A stretch of DNA of 64,000 bases from an uncultured Bryobacterales bacterium (GCA_951813065.1 CATOTH010000010.1:186001-250000), one strand, 5' to 3'; shown: positions 41,054-50,059, counted from the stretch's first letter. Notes: generated from the letters alone by a model not told the origin. Numbers and translations are program-made.

Positions 41054-43846
41054 TCAGTTGAACACCCAGGGTCTCGCCTGCTTCACCGCAAGCTGCCCTT
41101 CGGCGGTCACCTTGAACTCGATTTCCATCGCGAACTGCTCGTTCGGGGACACGCCGTAGAGCTCTCCGAAGCGGTTGTGGATGGTGCGGAGGTAGGCGCG
41201 CAATTCGTTCCGTTGCGCCGCGCTCAGGAGCTCCTCGCCGTTGGCGGCTCGATTCGAGCTGCGGATGTGGCGATCGTCGCCGGGCCCGCCTGAGCCGAGC
41301 AGCAGTTCCTCCGGGATGGATTCCCCCTCTGGATTCGTGACCAGATCTTCCCCGACTTGCGTGTTCACGTAGTAGTTCCGCGGCCGCCCATGGCCCCCGG
41401 TCTGGTACACGATGTCTTCGCTCACCGCGACTCCGTTGGCTCGCTCGTCAGAGTAGTTGGGGTGAACGAGGACTCCCATGGCCGCCGCCACGTGGTCGAT
41501 TCGATAGAACGCCCGCTCCTCGAAGGCCCGGAAGTTCCACAGGCTCGCGTAGACTTGCTTGACCGATTTCGAGATGTGACCCTCGTCGGGGTGGTGGGTG
41601 TAGGAGTCGTAAAGGCCCGCGCCGCTGAATCCCGGCAGGTCTTCGTTGTTGGTGCTGGAGCGGAGACGGATCGGCTGGCTGCCCGCAAAACTTTCCTGCA
41701 GTTCCGACAGCGCCGCCATCATCCAATCCGGCATCGCCCCCTCGCGGACCTTGCGCCTGTATTCCTTCAGCCTACTCTCGCGCTCGTCGGTATCGGTCGC
41801 GAACCGCGGTTCCTCTAGCATGGCCAAGGCCTCAGCGTAGAGATCGTTGAAGCGCATGAATTCGTGATAAAAGTGAAACGGCACTGCGAAGCCCTCCGGC
41901 ACGGTTCCGCTCGGGAATCCGAGCTTTCCCAGCGTTGCGACGTTCGCGACCTTGACGCCCACACTTGACGAGTCCCCGAATGCGATCTCGGTGAGGGGCC
42001 GGATGCTCCGTACTGAAAGGTCGCGGGCCGGTGCTTGGGGCTCCGACGGGCGCAAGTCCTCAAAGTGGCGCTCGACCTCCCGGATCGGGGCTTCTCGGAT
42101 CTCGTATCCGCCCGCCTCGACTTTGTAGTGGACGTATTTCCCAATGAGGCCGGCGATTCTCGCATCCTCGGCAGCACCGCGAATGTATGCGTTCGGCACT
42201 CCGTCCTGGACCGCGCGCAGATTGACATGCGACAGCGGTGTCTGCCGGACCCCCGTGATGATACCGGCGACTCGCGGCATCTCGTTCGGAAGGCTCTTGT
42301 AGAGCACGATGTCCCGCGGGCTTGGCCGCTCGTCCAGAGACATCAACCTCAATCGCCCGAAACCCTCAGCGAAGTTAAGCGGCAGGTAGGCGATGTCGGA
42401 GAACAACTCGTCTTCCGTAAAGACCGGCAGCCCGGCGTTCTCGTATTGGTCCCGCTCTTGCTCGTAGCGTGCCACCGCGGCTGGACGCGCATGGTAAGCG
42501 AGGTTGCCTGCCATCAGGGTGGAGTGCGATTCAAGCAGTTCCAGCGAAAGTTGGATTGTTTCGAAGGGGAAGGAGTCTCGCGGCTGGAACTCGAAGGTGT
42601 ACAGGCCTGGTTGGCCGCTCGGCGATGTCAGCAGGGGGCGGTAGACGACTGCTCCCCGGAGCACCCCCCCACCGCCCGCGCCCCTACCGCCGAGCACCCC
42701 CACGGCTCTCATGAATTGCGGGTGGGCGCGGTATTTGTTCGTGTTCTGGAAGTAGATCTTCGGCGCGTCGGTGCCGGCTCCAGTGATGACGAACTTGACG
42801 AACTGAAGCCCTCTCAACCCGGTGTCCCTCATGACTTCGGCACCCCGGTAGGTGAGCTCTTCGAACGTCTCGCGGTCAGGAATCGTGGCTGCCCCGTCTT
42901 CGCGGGCGACTTCGTCGGGCTGCTTCAATTCCGCAGCGGTTTCCCCGCCAAACCCGCCTCCGCCCCGGGCTCCCCCGCGTCCCCCGCCTCCCGGCCCGCC
43001 TCCGGCCCCGCCGAATCGACCGAAGCGCGGCATCAATTCGTTCTCGGTCAGATTGCCGCTGCCGTCGGTGTCAAGCGTCGCGAGGGAGTCGGAGGCCGAG
43101 TCGATTTCATTGGCCTCGATCTCGCCACTTCGGTCTGCGTCCAGGGACGTGACCAGTGGCAGCATCGCCAGCATGCCCCCCGGGCCTCCTCCGGGGCCGC
43201 GAGCGGGCCTGCCCGGAGGTTCTTCTCCGCGACCGCCTCTTGGTGCCAGTTCCCCTTGCCGCAGGGTTCCGTCGCCATCTGCATCGAGAGTCCGCAACGC
43301 GCGGGAAGCCTCCGAGAGTTCATCCGCGGAGATCTCCCCCGTGCCGTCGCGGTCGAGTGCGGCCATGATCGGGAGCGCCGCCAGCGGGGGCCCTTGGCCC
43401 CTTCCCGTCCCACCTCGTCCCCGGCCGCCTTGACCTGGGGTCAGTTCGCTGGTCGCAAGCGTTCCAGTGCCGTCGGCATCCAGTGCGAGGAGGGCGGCTG
43501 TCGCGGAGCGGATTTCTTCGGCGGAGATTTCGCCGTTTCCGTCCCTGTCCAGCGCGGTCATGACCGGAAGCCGCTGGAGCATTCCCCCCCCACGCCCGCG
43601 TCCGAACTCGCCGGCCGGCTGTGCGAGTTCGTCGCTCGTCAGGACACCGTTGCCGTCGGCGTCCAGGGTGGGTAGCACCGCCGGAGCGCGCTCGATCTCG
43701 TCCGCGGAAAGAGACCCGTCCGCATCCGCGTCCAGAGCGCTGACCAGCGGAATCATTCTGAGCATGTCCGGTGGCATCTGGGCGGGACCCGGGCCCGCCA
43801 AAGCTACCAGGGCAGCGATTGCCAGCCATTGCATTCTCGTAGTCAT
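41054..43846 (-). CDS. Secreted EF-hand protein with PEP-synthase/glucan-water-dikinase-like catalytic part
   Basis: A 930-residue protein with a signal peptide (residues 1-23). Eight EF-hand loops come in four pairs at about 39-50, 62-73, 100-111, 123-134, 165-176, 188-199, 236-247 and 259-270 (for example DRDGNGEISAEE, DADGDGTLRQGE), separated by Gly-rich linkers. A phosphohistidine-domain-like motif, TPLSHVNLRAVQDGVPNA, places its histidine near 540. A PPDK_N/PEP-synthase ATP-grasp region lies C-terminal to it, with IRLRSSTNNEDLPGFSGAGL near 726 and a final VKQARPWVF. His domain before nucleotide-binding domain is the order of glucan water dikinases, not of PEP synthase. Third gene of the VTC-DUF4956 operon, 34 bases after DUF4956. 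Ca2+-dependent phosphorylation outside the cytoplasm is inferred. Confidence 0.82.
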   Translation of the reverse strand: MTTRMQWLAIAALVALAGPGPAQMPPDMLRMIPLVSALDADADGSLSADEIERAPAVLPTLDADGNGVLTSDELAQPAGEFGRGRGGGMLQRLPVMTALDRDGNGEISAEEIRSATAALLALDADGTGTLATSELTPGQGGRGRGGTGRGQGPPLAALPIMAALDRDGTGEISADELSEASRALRTLDADGDGTLRQGELAPRGGRGEEPPGRPARGPGGGPGGMLAMLPLVTSLDADRSGEIEANEIDSASDSLATLDTDGSGNLTENELMPRFGRFGGAGGGPGGGGRGGARGGGGFGGETAAELKQPDEVAREDGAATIPDRETFEELTYRGAEVMRDTGLRGLQFVKFVITGAGTDAPKIYFQNTNKYRAHPQFMRAVGVLGGRGAGGGGVLRGAVVYRPLLTSPSGQPGLYTFEFQPRDSFPFETIQLSLELLESHSTLMAGNLAYHARPAAVARYEQERDQYENAGLPVFTEDELFSDIAYLPLNFAEGFGRLRLMSLDERPSPRDIVLYKSLPNEMPRVAGIITGVRQTPLSHVNLRAVQDGVPNAYIRGAAEDARIAGLIGKYVHYKVEAGGYEIREAPIREVERHFEDLRPSEPQAPARDLSVRSIRPLTEIAFGDSSSVGVKVANVATLGKLGFPSGTVPEGFAVPFHFYHEFMRFNDLYAEALAMLEEPRFATDTDERESRLKEYRRKVREGAMPDWMMAALSELQESFAGSQPIRLRSSTNNEDLPGFSGAGLYDSYTHHPDEGHISKSVKQVYASLWNFRAFEERAFYRIDHVAAAMGVLVHPNYSDERANGVAVSEDIVYQTGGHGRPRNYYVNTQVGEDLVTNPEGESIPEELLLGSGGPGDDRHIRSSNRAANGEELLSAAQRNELRAYLRTIHNRFGELYGVSPNEQFAMEIEFKVTAEGQLAVKQARPWVFN

Positions 43847-43880
43847 GTCTTGATTCTTCCTGTCTGTTGTTGCGGGTCTG

Positions 43881-44483
43881 CTATTCGTTCCGGCCCGGCT
43901 TGGGCAGGTTACGGTCGTCGTAGAACAACACGATCTCGGCCGTGTCGCGAACGAAGTCCATGCGACCGACGTTCACGTGCCGCACGGGGAGGCCGGTTCG
44001 CTCTCGAAGATCGGCGAGCAGCAGGTCGCGCCGGTCCGGGACGACCAGCTCCAGCTTGTCGTAGGTGATGCCCTTGCTCGCCTCGAAATGGAATCCCCAT
44101 TCGTTCTCAAGCACGAAGAGCAATGCGACGATGATGCCGTTCGAGACCATCATTCTCGTGAAATCGCCGTTGGACGCCAGGACGGAGTTCATCACTGCGA
44201 CAGCGATCAGAACAAACAGGTAGGTCATCTCCCTGGCGGCGATCGTGTCCGTCCTGTACCGCAGCACGGAGAAGATCGCGAACAGCCCGAATCCCACTCC
44301 GATGCTGAGGTCGACGCTGGTCAGGAGCCCCAGAACGAAATAGGTGACCGTGCTGAAGGTCAGGAATGTCAGGACATACTGCTTGTCCTGGGTGGACGGG
44401 TAATAGATCAGCCGGACAACCAGCAGTGCAACCGCGAGGTTGAAGCCGGCTCCTGCCAGGTGGGTGAGGAGTTCAGGATGCAT
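43881..44483 (-). CDS. DUF4956 membrane protein
   Basis: A 200-residue protein with about four membrane segments in the first 125 residues (GFNLAVALLVVRLIYYP, LTFLTFSTVTYFVLGLL, GVGFGLFAIFSVLRYRTD, NGIIVALLFVLENEW) and a soluble C-terminal domain of about 75 residues (LELVVPDRRDLLLADL). The conserved block FAIFSVLRYRTDTIAAREMT identifies DUF4956. Members usually sit beside VTC-type polyphosphate polymerase-domain proteins and CotH-like secreted kinases. Here the VTC gene overlaps its start by 11 bases and the dikinase-like EF-hand gene follows, so the three probably form one membrane-associated system. Molecular role unknown. Confidence 0.9.
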   Translation of the reverse strand: MHPELLTHLAGAGFNLAVALLVVRLIYYPSTQDKQYVLTFLTFSTVTYFVLGLLTSVDLSIGVGFGLFAIFSVLRYRTDTIAAREMTYLFVLIAVAVMNSVLASNGDFTRMMVSNGIIVALLFVLENEWGFHFEASKGITYDKLELVVPDRRDLLLADLRERTGLPVRHVNVGRMDFVRDTAEIVLFYDDRNLPKPGRNE

Positions 44484-45360
44484 CGGAACCTTCCTCCGCC
44501 AGCCGACGGATCATTCTGAGCTTCGGCTTGATGCGGTTGTGCCTCACGTTCGGATACAGCATCGGCACGCCGATGCAGTACTTGCTGAATCCTGTGGGGC
44601 GTACTCCCAGCGAGGACATGTGCCGGAACACGATCGAGGTGCGATCAATCTCTTCCTGCTTGAGCTCTGCGACTGCGATCTCCGGTAGAGCGGCGTGATC
44701 GACCGCATTGTTGTATGTCAGCCGAATGTCGAGCGTCAGGCGTTCCGGCGCTGTCTTGCTCAGCAAGGTGATTCGATCGAAGCTGTTCCAGAGCATCGGT
44801 TCGAGCGACCGGGATTCGATCGGGGAGTGGGTTGCAACGAAGCGGTCCGAGTCCTGCGTCAGTTCGGTCACGAATCCGGGTGTTTCGGTTCGCGTCTTGA
44901 CCGAGCGGTTCGAGCTGATCTTCTTCTTGATCTCCAGGAAGGAGCGTCCTGAGTCCAGGTACTCTCGGCTGCGCACCTTGTACGAGTTCCTGCCGCCATT
45001 GTGGTGACGCAGGTAGAGATCAAACCCGCCTGTATCGAAGTACAGGGTTCGATAGCGGTGCAGGCGGACGGAATCGATTTCGAGGACTCGGTAGGAATCC
45101 CGAAGGGAATCCAGGGAAGTCAACAGCTGGTCCGGAGTCAGGAGGAATTTCGTGTCGACCCGGTTTGCTGTTGCAGTCGCGCTCATGCAGCGCAGTCCGA
45201 CCGGATCGAAGCGCTTGAGACACACGCGAATGGCGCTTGGAAATGCCTCCGAGCAATTGTCCGCGGGCTCGGGCTCACGACAGGGCATCGAGACGATCGC
45301 GGGACGGAAGACTCGGGCGGGCGCTCGTTCCGTCCGCAGCCCTTTGGGAACGCTTTCCAT
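44473..45360 (-). CDS. VTC-domain protein (polyphosphate-polymerase-like)
   Basis: A 295-residue protein. The ATG at 45358-45360 has GAGG eight bases upstream; ATGs at 45465 and 45288 are alternatives. The VTC domain starts CLKRFDPVGLRCMSATATAN, followed by RVDTKFLLTPDQLL, then RYRTLYFDTGGFDLYLRHHN, YKVRSREYLDSGRSFLEIKK and the late IAVAELKQEEIDR, supplying the basic residues and acidic metal ligands of the tunnel fold. VTC proteins polymerise or bind polyphosphate; the bacterial ones beside DUF4956 are uncharacterised. The N-terminal 60 residues before the domain are basic and disordered-looking. First gene of the three-gene leftward operon. Confidence 0.87.
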   Translation of the reverse strand: MESVPKGLRTERAPARVFRPAIVSMPCREPEPADNCSEAFPSAIRVCLKRFDPVGLRCMSATATANRVDTKFLLTPDQLLTSLDSLRDSYRVLEIDSVRLHRYRTLYFDTGGFDLYLRHHNGGRNSYKVRSREYLDSGRSFLEIKKKISSNRSVKTRTETPGFVTELTQDSDRFVATHSPIESRSLEPMLWNSFDRITLLSKTAPERLTLDIRLTYNNAVDHAALPEIAVAELKQEEIDRTSIVFRHMSSLGVRPTGFSKYCIGVPMLYPNVRHNRIKPKLRMIRRLAEEGSDAS

Positions 45361-45749
45361 GCAGCCATCCTCGGAGCCGCCGTTCTTGCGGCGGTGGCCT
45401 TCAAGGACCTCAAAACGCGGGTGCTGCATATCGAACGAAGGCAACCTAGGCCGGGTCAGCGGCATCTAGGCGAATGGACGTAGCGCCGGGTGGGTGTGTT
45501 ACGGTCGCGTTACGATTGCCGAGTGCCGTGCACAGCGCCGCAACCGGAGATCTGTTTTCGGTAACTTATTGATTTCAAATGTTTTAGAGTGTGACCTGGA
45601 TTGGTTTTCCGTTCTTTTCCACCAGCGCATGCGGCCATCGGCAAACAACAATTTGCATAGGTTTTGCACTTGACTTGAGCTGGCTGTTTCAGGAGCGTGG
45701 GAGGATGCAGCGATCCGTTCGCTACATCATGGCCGGAAGTGTATTGCCG
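45361..45749. other. Intergenic, AT-richer promoter region, no supported gene
   Basis: These 389 bases precede the VTC operon (leftward) and follow the stop of the Gfo/Idh/MocA gene at 45750. The stretch 45545-45690 is visibly richer in A/T than its surroundings, as expected for a promoter. A spaced direct repeat (TTACG at 45499 and 45510) lies closer to the VTC start. I see no gene here. Confidence 0.45.
45499..45514. promoter_or_regulatory. TTACG direct repeat with 11-base period upstream of the VTC operon
   Basis: TTACGGTCGCG is followed immediately by TTACGATTGCC, so TTACG recurs at an 11-base spacing, about one helical turn, roughly 140 bases upstream of the chosen VTC start. Pho-type response regulators bind direct repeats of 11 bases, which would suit a polyphosphate-related operon, but the sequence itself does not match a known Pho box. 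Confidence 0.3.
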
Positions 45750-47093
45750 TCAAGCGCTACGCAGGTTCCGCGGCGGCCTGCGAGGTGGCTCCTCGTAGTT
45801 CTTGCCCGAGCCCTCGTAGAGCGGGCGCGGCTCGGGGACGGGGATCACCCGCTGTCCGTGTGGATCATAGGCGATCATCCGGCCCGTTCGGTACGAGTCG
45901 ACCCCGAGCCGGATAGCAGTCATCACCTGGTAGCCGAACCGGGCGTCGAACGCCGGCTTGCTGCGGCTGCGCATACAGTCGAGGAAGTCCGCGACATGGT
46001 CCGCGCTGATGTTTCCTGGCTCGATCTCGACATGCAACACGTCCTCGCCCGTTGCCTCCCGGAACTTGGAGGCGAATTGGTACTCGGGCTTGACGCTGAT
46101 CCCTCCTGGCAGGAACGAGATGGCCCCCTCGTGCCCGTAGACGGTGGTGGGCATTCCGGTATTGCCGGCGGAGGATGCCATCGAGGCTGAGAGATTGACG
46201 TAGTGGCTGCCGTACTCGATGACGGTGGCGTACGTGTCGGGCACCTCGCGCTCGCGGTGAACGTAGATGCCGCCGTGGCCGCTGACGCGCCGCGGAAACT
46301 CCTTGCCCATCATCAGCATGAGCGGCGCGAGCCGGTGGTAGAAAAGATCGGTGGCGATGCCACCGGAGTAATCCCAGTACTTGCGCCAGCGGAAGAAACG
46401 TTCGGCGCTGAAGGCTCGCGCCGGAGCCGTGCCGAGGAAGCGGTTCCAATCGATAGTGCCGGGAGTCCCCTCGGTGTCGATCGTGTAATTCCATTCGCCG
46501 TACAGCGAATTCCGGCAGTAGGTGTTCTGAGCCCAGAGGACCGGTCCGATCCAGCCGCGCTCAATCACCTTCAGCGCCTCGTGGTAGCGCCGGTCGGACA
46601 CATGCTGGCTTCCGACCTGGAGAACGCGTCCGGTCCGCTCGACGACATCTGCGATCCGGCGGGCCTCCTCGACCGTGTAGGTCATCGGCTTCTCGAGGTA
46701 GACGTCCTTGCCCGCGGCCAACGCGTCCAGTGCCATCGTCGCGTGCCAATGGTCCGGTGTGGCGATCCACACCGCATCGATATCGGTGCGTTGCAGCAAT
46801 TCCCGGTAGTCGACGAAGCCGTGCTTCGCCTCGAGCCCGGCGGATTCCAGGGCTCCATCGCGGCGCTTGTCGTAGATATCGCTGATCGCCGCTATGTGGA
46901 CGTCGCCCTGATCTCGGGCGCGTCCCAGGAGCAGTCGCAGGTGGCCGCGACCCTTCCCGCCGACTCCGATCATGCCGATGTTGATCCTGTCGTTGGCGCC
47001 GAGCGTTCTGGTAGCGGCGGGAGCGGCAGCTAGAGCCGGCGCCGCGACGGCATTTGCGAGAAACCCTCGCCTGGAAGCTTGCGTAGCAGTCAT
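45750..47093 (-). CDS. Gfo/Idh/MocA family oxidoreductase, Tat-exported
   Basis: A 447-residue protein from the ATG at 47091-47093, with AGGA eight bases upstream. Twin-arginine signal QASRRGFLANAVAAPALA, nucleotide-binding motif INIGMIGVGGKGRGHLRLLL, then DIDAVWIATPDHWHATMALD, KDVYLEKPMTYTVEEARRIA, VLQVGSQHVSDRRYHEAL and YWDYSGGIATDLFYHRLAPL. The third exported Gfo/Idh/MocA enzyme of the window; it keeps the canonical EKP motif and carries a longer C-terminus ending PPRRPPRNLRSA. Substrate unknown. It is transcribed divergently from the FecR-domain gene and has no co-directional partner close by. Confidence 0.92.
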   Translation of the reverse strand: MTATQASRRGFLANAVAAPALAAAPAATRTLGANDRINIGMIGVGGKGRGHLRLLLGRARDQGDVHIAAISDIYDKRRDGALESAGLEAKHGFVDYRELLQRTDIDAVWIATPDHWHATMALDALAAGKDVYLEKPMTYTVEEARRIADVVERTGRVLQVGSQHVSDRRYHEALKVIERGWIGPVLWAQNTYCRNSLYGEWNYTIDTEGTPGTIDWNRFLGTAPARAFSAERFFRWRKYWDYSGGIATDLFYHRLAPLMLMMGKEFPRRVSGHGGIYVHREREVPDTYATVIEYGSHYVNLSASMASSAGNTGMPTTVYGHEGAISFLPGGISVKPEYQFASKFREATGEDVLHVEIEPGNISADHVADFLDCMRSRSKPAFDARFGYQVMTAIRLGVDSYRTGRMIAYDPHGQRVIPVPEPRPLYEGSGKNYEEPPRRPPRNLRSA

Positions 47094-47512
47094 GGTTACG
47101 ATCCTGGCGCAATGGGCCCGGGCAAGCACCCTGAAAGCCTCGATTCCGCATTCGTACTATACCCGTTGGCTAGAGGTTGAGTTCAAACCCGCCCGCCAAG
47201 ACTGGCTCCGGGGTCAAATCAGGGTTGGCTATCCGAGCCCCCACGGTGACACCGAGAATCTCGGCAAAGCGCGCCTCGAAACGATCTCCGGGCGCAGCTC
47301 CCCGGGGAGTGGCCGTCCGCTGCCTTCCGACCCCGTTCGCGCGGTGCTGGACTGCCGGCAAGAGGCTGGTATTCTCGTACTGTGTTGGCAAGCCCTGGCT
47401 AGGCGCTTGGAAACTGACGGTATTGCCAACAATTTTCAATTCAATGGAACGATTCTGCTGGCTGGCTCGTCCTACTGGCGCGCAAACCTGTCTTGGCGGG
47501 AGGTCCACTTTC
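47094..47512. other. Divergent intergenic region, no supported gene
   Basis: These 419 bases separate the leftward Gfo/Idh/MocA gene from the rightward FecR-domain gene. The frame of the FecR gene is open through most of it, but the translation lacks any FecR-like feature before the signal peptide at 47513, and GGGAGG at 47498-47503 marks that ATG as the start. I see no other element. Confidence 0.5.
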
Positions 47513-49903
47513 ATGCGAGCAGCGATTCACTTTCTTGGCTTGACGTTCTCGATCCTTCTCGTTCCGGGGTCGATCGAGGGCAACACCGGCTCTACTGACC
47601 CTGGGCTCGGCGTTGCCCGGGTTAGCTATGTCAGCGGGAATGTAACCACCATGCGCGGCAATTCAGGGGACTGGATCGCCACGAAAGTGAACATGCCGGT
47701 CGTCGAAGGGGACACGGTCCGTGCCGCCGGCATCGCGAAGGTCGAGATCCAGATGGATCAAGGGAACTTCGTGCGGCTGGGGGACAACAGCGAGGTGCAG
47801 TTCATCGAATTGGCTTCCAAGCGCTTTCGGATCCGGGTTATCGAAGGCACAGCTGTATATAGCGAACTGGCAGATAGCGACGCCGACACCGACATTGAGA
47901 CGCCTCTTGCCGTGGTTCGTCCGATGATGGAGGGCCGATATACGGTCATCGTGTATCCCGAGGAAGTGGCAGTCGAGGTCCGCGAGGGCCATGCGGAAGT
48001 TGCCTTTGAGGCCAGCACGGGGCAGCTTCCAAGCGGGAAGACGATGATCGTCCGCAAGAGCGCTGCCGGAATCCACTTCGAAACTGTCGAGCTGGCTCCT
48101 CCCTCCGAGCTCGACAAGTGGGCCGCCGCTCGCGACAAGAACATGCGCCGAGTCGTTTCGAACAAGTATCTGAGTCGCGACATCTACGGGGGACACGACC
48201 TTGACGACCATGGGCGCTGGCGTTATATCGACGGCGTCGGGCACTGCTGGTTCCCGGACGCGAGCAGCTCTTGGGTGCCATACCGAAATGGCCATTGGAT
48301 GTGGATCGACTATTACGGCTGGAACTGGGTTGGCAATGAGCCGTGGGGATGGGCTCCCTACCATTGGGGCCGTTGGCATCGGCACTCGGCCCACGGCTGG
48401 GGCTGGTTCCCGGGTTCTCCCCGCCTGCGACACACCTGGCGACCCGCATTGGTTGCGTTCTTCGGGTACTCAACCGTCACGCCCGGCAGGGTCTTCGCGG
48501 GGTCGGTATATGGCGGTATCGGCTGGGCCCCGCTTGCCCCCGGCGAGCGCTTCTTGCCCTGGTACGGACAGCGGTACTACTCGGGAAATAGCACGACCGT
48601 GCTCGATAACAGAGTTATCGTTGTCAACAACTATCGCAATGCCCGGAATCTCCAGGGCGTCTCGTACGTCGATTCGCGCGATCTGGGCAGCAGCGCGCGG
48701 CAAACGCCCCGCGCGATCCGCACAGGTGAGGTCCAGCAGGCCACGGCGATCCGGGGACCGTTGCCCGTTGTTCCGTACCGTGCCAGCCAAGGGCGAATTG
48801 TCGTCGCTTCGGGATCGGATCGCGCCCGAGCTTTGCAGAACCCCTTGAGAGCCTCCGTGACGGCCCTGCGAGACGGTACCGCGCGGGTTCCTTTCGACTC
48901 GCAGCAGGAGCGCGTGAGAAGGTCGGTGCAATCCTTCCGCCGGGCAACCGAGTCTCCCACCACCAACCGAGTTGCGGATAGCGCCAACGCGCCCGAATTG
49001 GTCGGCGGTCGGATCAGCCCGGCTGGCGGGGGAACTGCCGGAAATCCCACCGCCCGGAGTGCGTCCGGCCCGGCGGCTCGTGTTCCGACGGCCGAACCAG
49101 CCTCCGCGCCCCGCGTCGGCGCACTATCGACTACGCGGAGGACTCAGTCTGCGACTGCCCCTGCTTCAGCAACCCGCGCTCCCGTAGCGGAGCGGACCCG
49201 CGCAGCCGTATCCCAGGCGGCGCGCGACGGTACGCCCCGCGCCGCGACGGCAGCGCCCGCGGCTTCCCAGCGGCGTAGCGCTTCTTCGGGACCCACCGCC
49301 CGAGTTCCAACCTCTCGGTCCTCTGCTTCGCAAGCTCAGGCTGGTTCCAGCGCATCGTCGCCGGTCTTCATGCCGCGGAGCCGGTCAAGGCTGACAACGC
49401 GGTCTCCGGTCTCCGGATCTTCTCCAACGAGTATCCGGCCCGGGACTCGGAGTTCGTCGCCGTCATACTCGCAGCGGACCCGGTCCCAAAGCACGACTCG
49501 GTCCCCATCGTCCGGGTCGTCCTCATCGCGGAGATCGTCGCCGTCCTACGGGTCTTCCTCGTCGAGGAGCTCATCGCCGTCCTATAGATCGTCGCCATCG
49601 TACGGGTCTTCGTCGTCGCGGAGTTCATCGCCAACGTATAGATCGTCGCCGTCCTACGGGTCGTCCTCGTCACGGAGCTCATCGCCGTCCTATGGTTCTT
49701 CTTCGTCGAGGAGCTCGTCGCCATCGTCCGGGTCTTCCTCGTCATCGCGGAGTTCCTCCTCGTCGTCGCGGAGTTCTTCCTCGATCGGGTCGTCCTCCAG
49801 CAGTCGGAGCTCTTCTAGTTCGAGCCGGTCCTCGTCCTCGTCCTCGTCGCCTTCGTCGTCCAGCCGGTCGAGCACGAGCTCTTCGCGCTCGCCGAGCCGT
49901 TGA
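47513..49903 (+). CDS. Secreted FecR-domain protein with W/Y-rich region and Arg/Ser repeat tail
   Basis: A 796-residue protein. The ATG at 47513 follows GGGAGG by nine bases and starts a signal peptide (MRAAIHFLGLTFSILLVPGS). Residues about 40-140 are FecR-like (VARVSYVSGNVTTMRG, EGDTVRAAGIAKVEIQMDQG, FVRLGDNSEVQF). Residues about 235-320 are extremely aromatic (WVPYRNGHWMWIDYYGWNWV, GNEPWGWAPYHWGRW), as in DUF6600-type proteins. After an Ala/Thr-rich linker the last 160 residues are almost only Ser, Arg, Pro, Tyr and Gly, with an 18-residue repeat (SSPSYGSSSSRSSSPSYR). No sigma/anti-sigma neighbour is present, so the FecR domain is probably structural. Envelope or surface role inferred. Confidence 0.82.
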   Translation: MRAAIHFLGLTFSILLVPGSIEGNTGSTDPGLGVARVSYVSGNVTTMRGNSGDWIATKVNMPVVEGDTVRAAGIAKVEIQMDQGNFVRLGDNSEVQFIELASKRFRIRVIEGTAVYSELADSDADTDIETPLAVVRPMMEGRYTVIVYPEEVAVEVREGHAEVAFEASTGQLPSGKTMIVRKSAAGIHFETVELAPPSELDKWAAARDKNMRRVVSNKYLSRDIYGGHDLDDHGRWRYIDGVGHCWFPDASSSWVPYRNGHWMWIDYYGWNWVGNEPWGWAPYHWGRWHRHSAHGWGWFPGSPRLRHTWRPALVAFFGYSTVTPGRVFAGSVYGGIGWAPLAPGERFLPWYGQRYYSGNSTTVLDNRVIVVNNYRNARNLQGVSYVDSRDLGSSARQTPRAIRTGEVQQATAIRGPLPVVPYRASQGRIVVASGSDRARALQNPLRASVTALRDGTARVPFDSQQERVRRSVQSFRRATESPTTNRVADSANAPELVGGRISPAGGGTAGNPTARSASGPAARVPTAEPASAPRVGALSTTRRTQSATAPASATRAPVAERTRAAVSQAARDGTPRAATAAPAASQRRSASSGPTARVPTSRSSASQAQAGSSASSPVFMPRSRSRLTTRSPVSGSSPTSIRPGTRSSSPSYSQRTRSQSTTRSPSSGSSSSRRSSPSYGSSSSRSSSPSYRSSPSYGSSSSRSSSPTYRSSPSYGSSSSRSSSPSYGSSSSRSSSPSSGSSSSSRSSSSSSRSSSSIGSSSSSRSSSSSSRSSSSSSSPSSSSRSSTSSSRSPSR
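49535..49696 (+). repeat. 54-base tandem repeat, about three copies, inside the FecR-domain gene
   Basis: Units begin at 49535, 49589 and 49643 and each encodes an 18-residue block of the type SSPSYGSSSSRSSSPSYR with synonymous differences between copies. Looser repeats of the same SSSSRSS theme continue to about 49880. The differences are mostly silent, showing selection for the peptide or frequent slippage. Confidence 0.8.
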
Positions 49904-50059
49904 ATACCGCGACTGGCCCGCTTCGTTTCGATCGCTACCCTCTAGGTGGAATCACGAGCTGCCGGGCGAATGGGTTTTCCGTTCGCCCGCAATCCTCGCG
50001 GACTCGGCAGCGTGCTCCTTCCGCGATGAGGCGCTCCATGGTCGTGCAGGGGAAAGACA

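Noticed and set aside
42960..43030. G/C-rich repetitive stretch that could pass for a short repeat array
   Set aside because: It encodes the Gly-rich linker of the EF-hand protein; there are no regular spacers, so it is not a CRISPR array.
42035..43675. 546-codon rightward open frame
   Set aside because: It is a mirror frame of the Gly/Asp-rich EF-hand gene; the translation is compositionally biased and without motifs.
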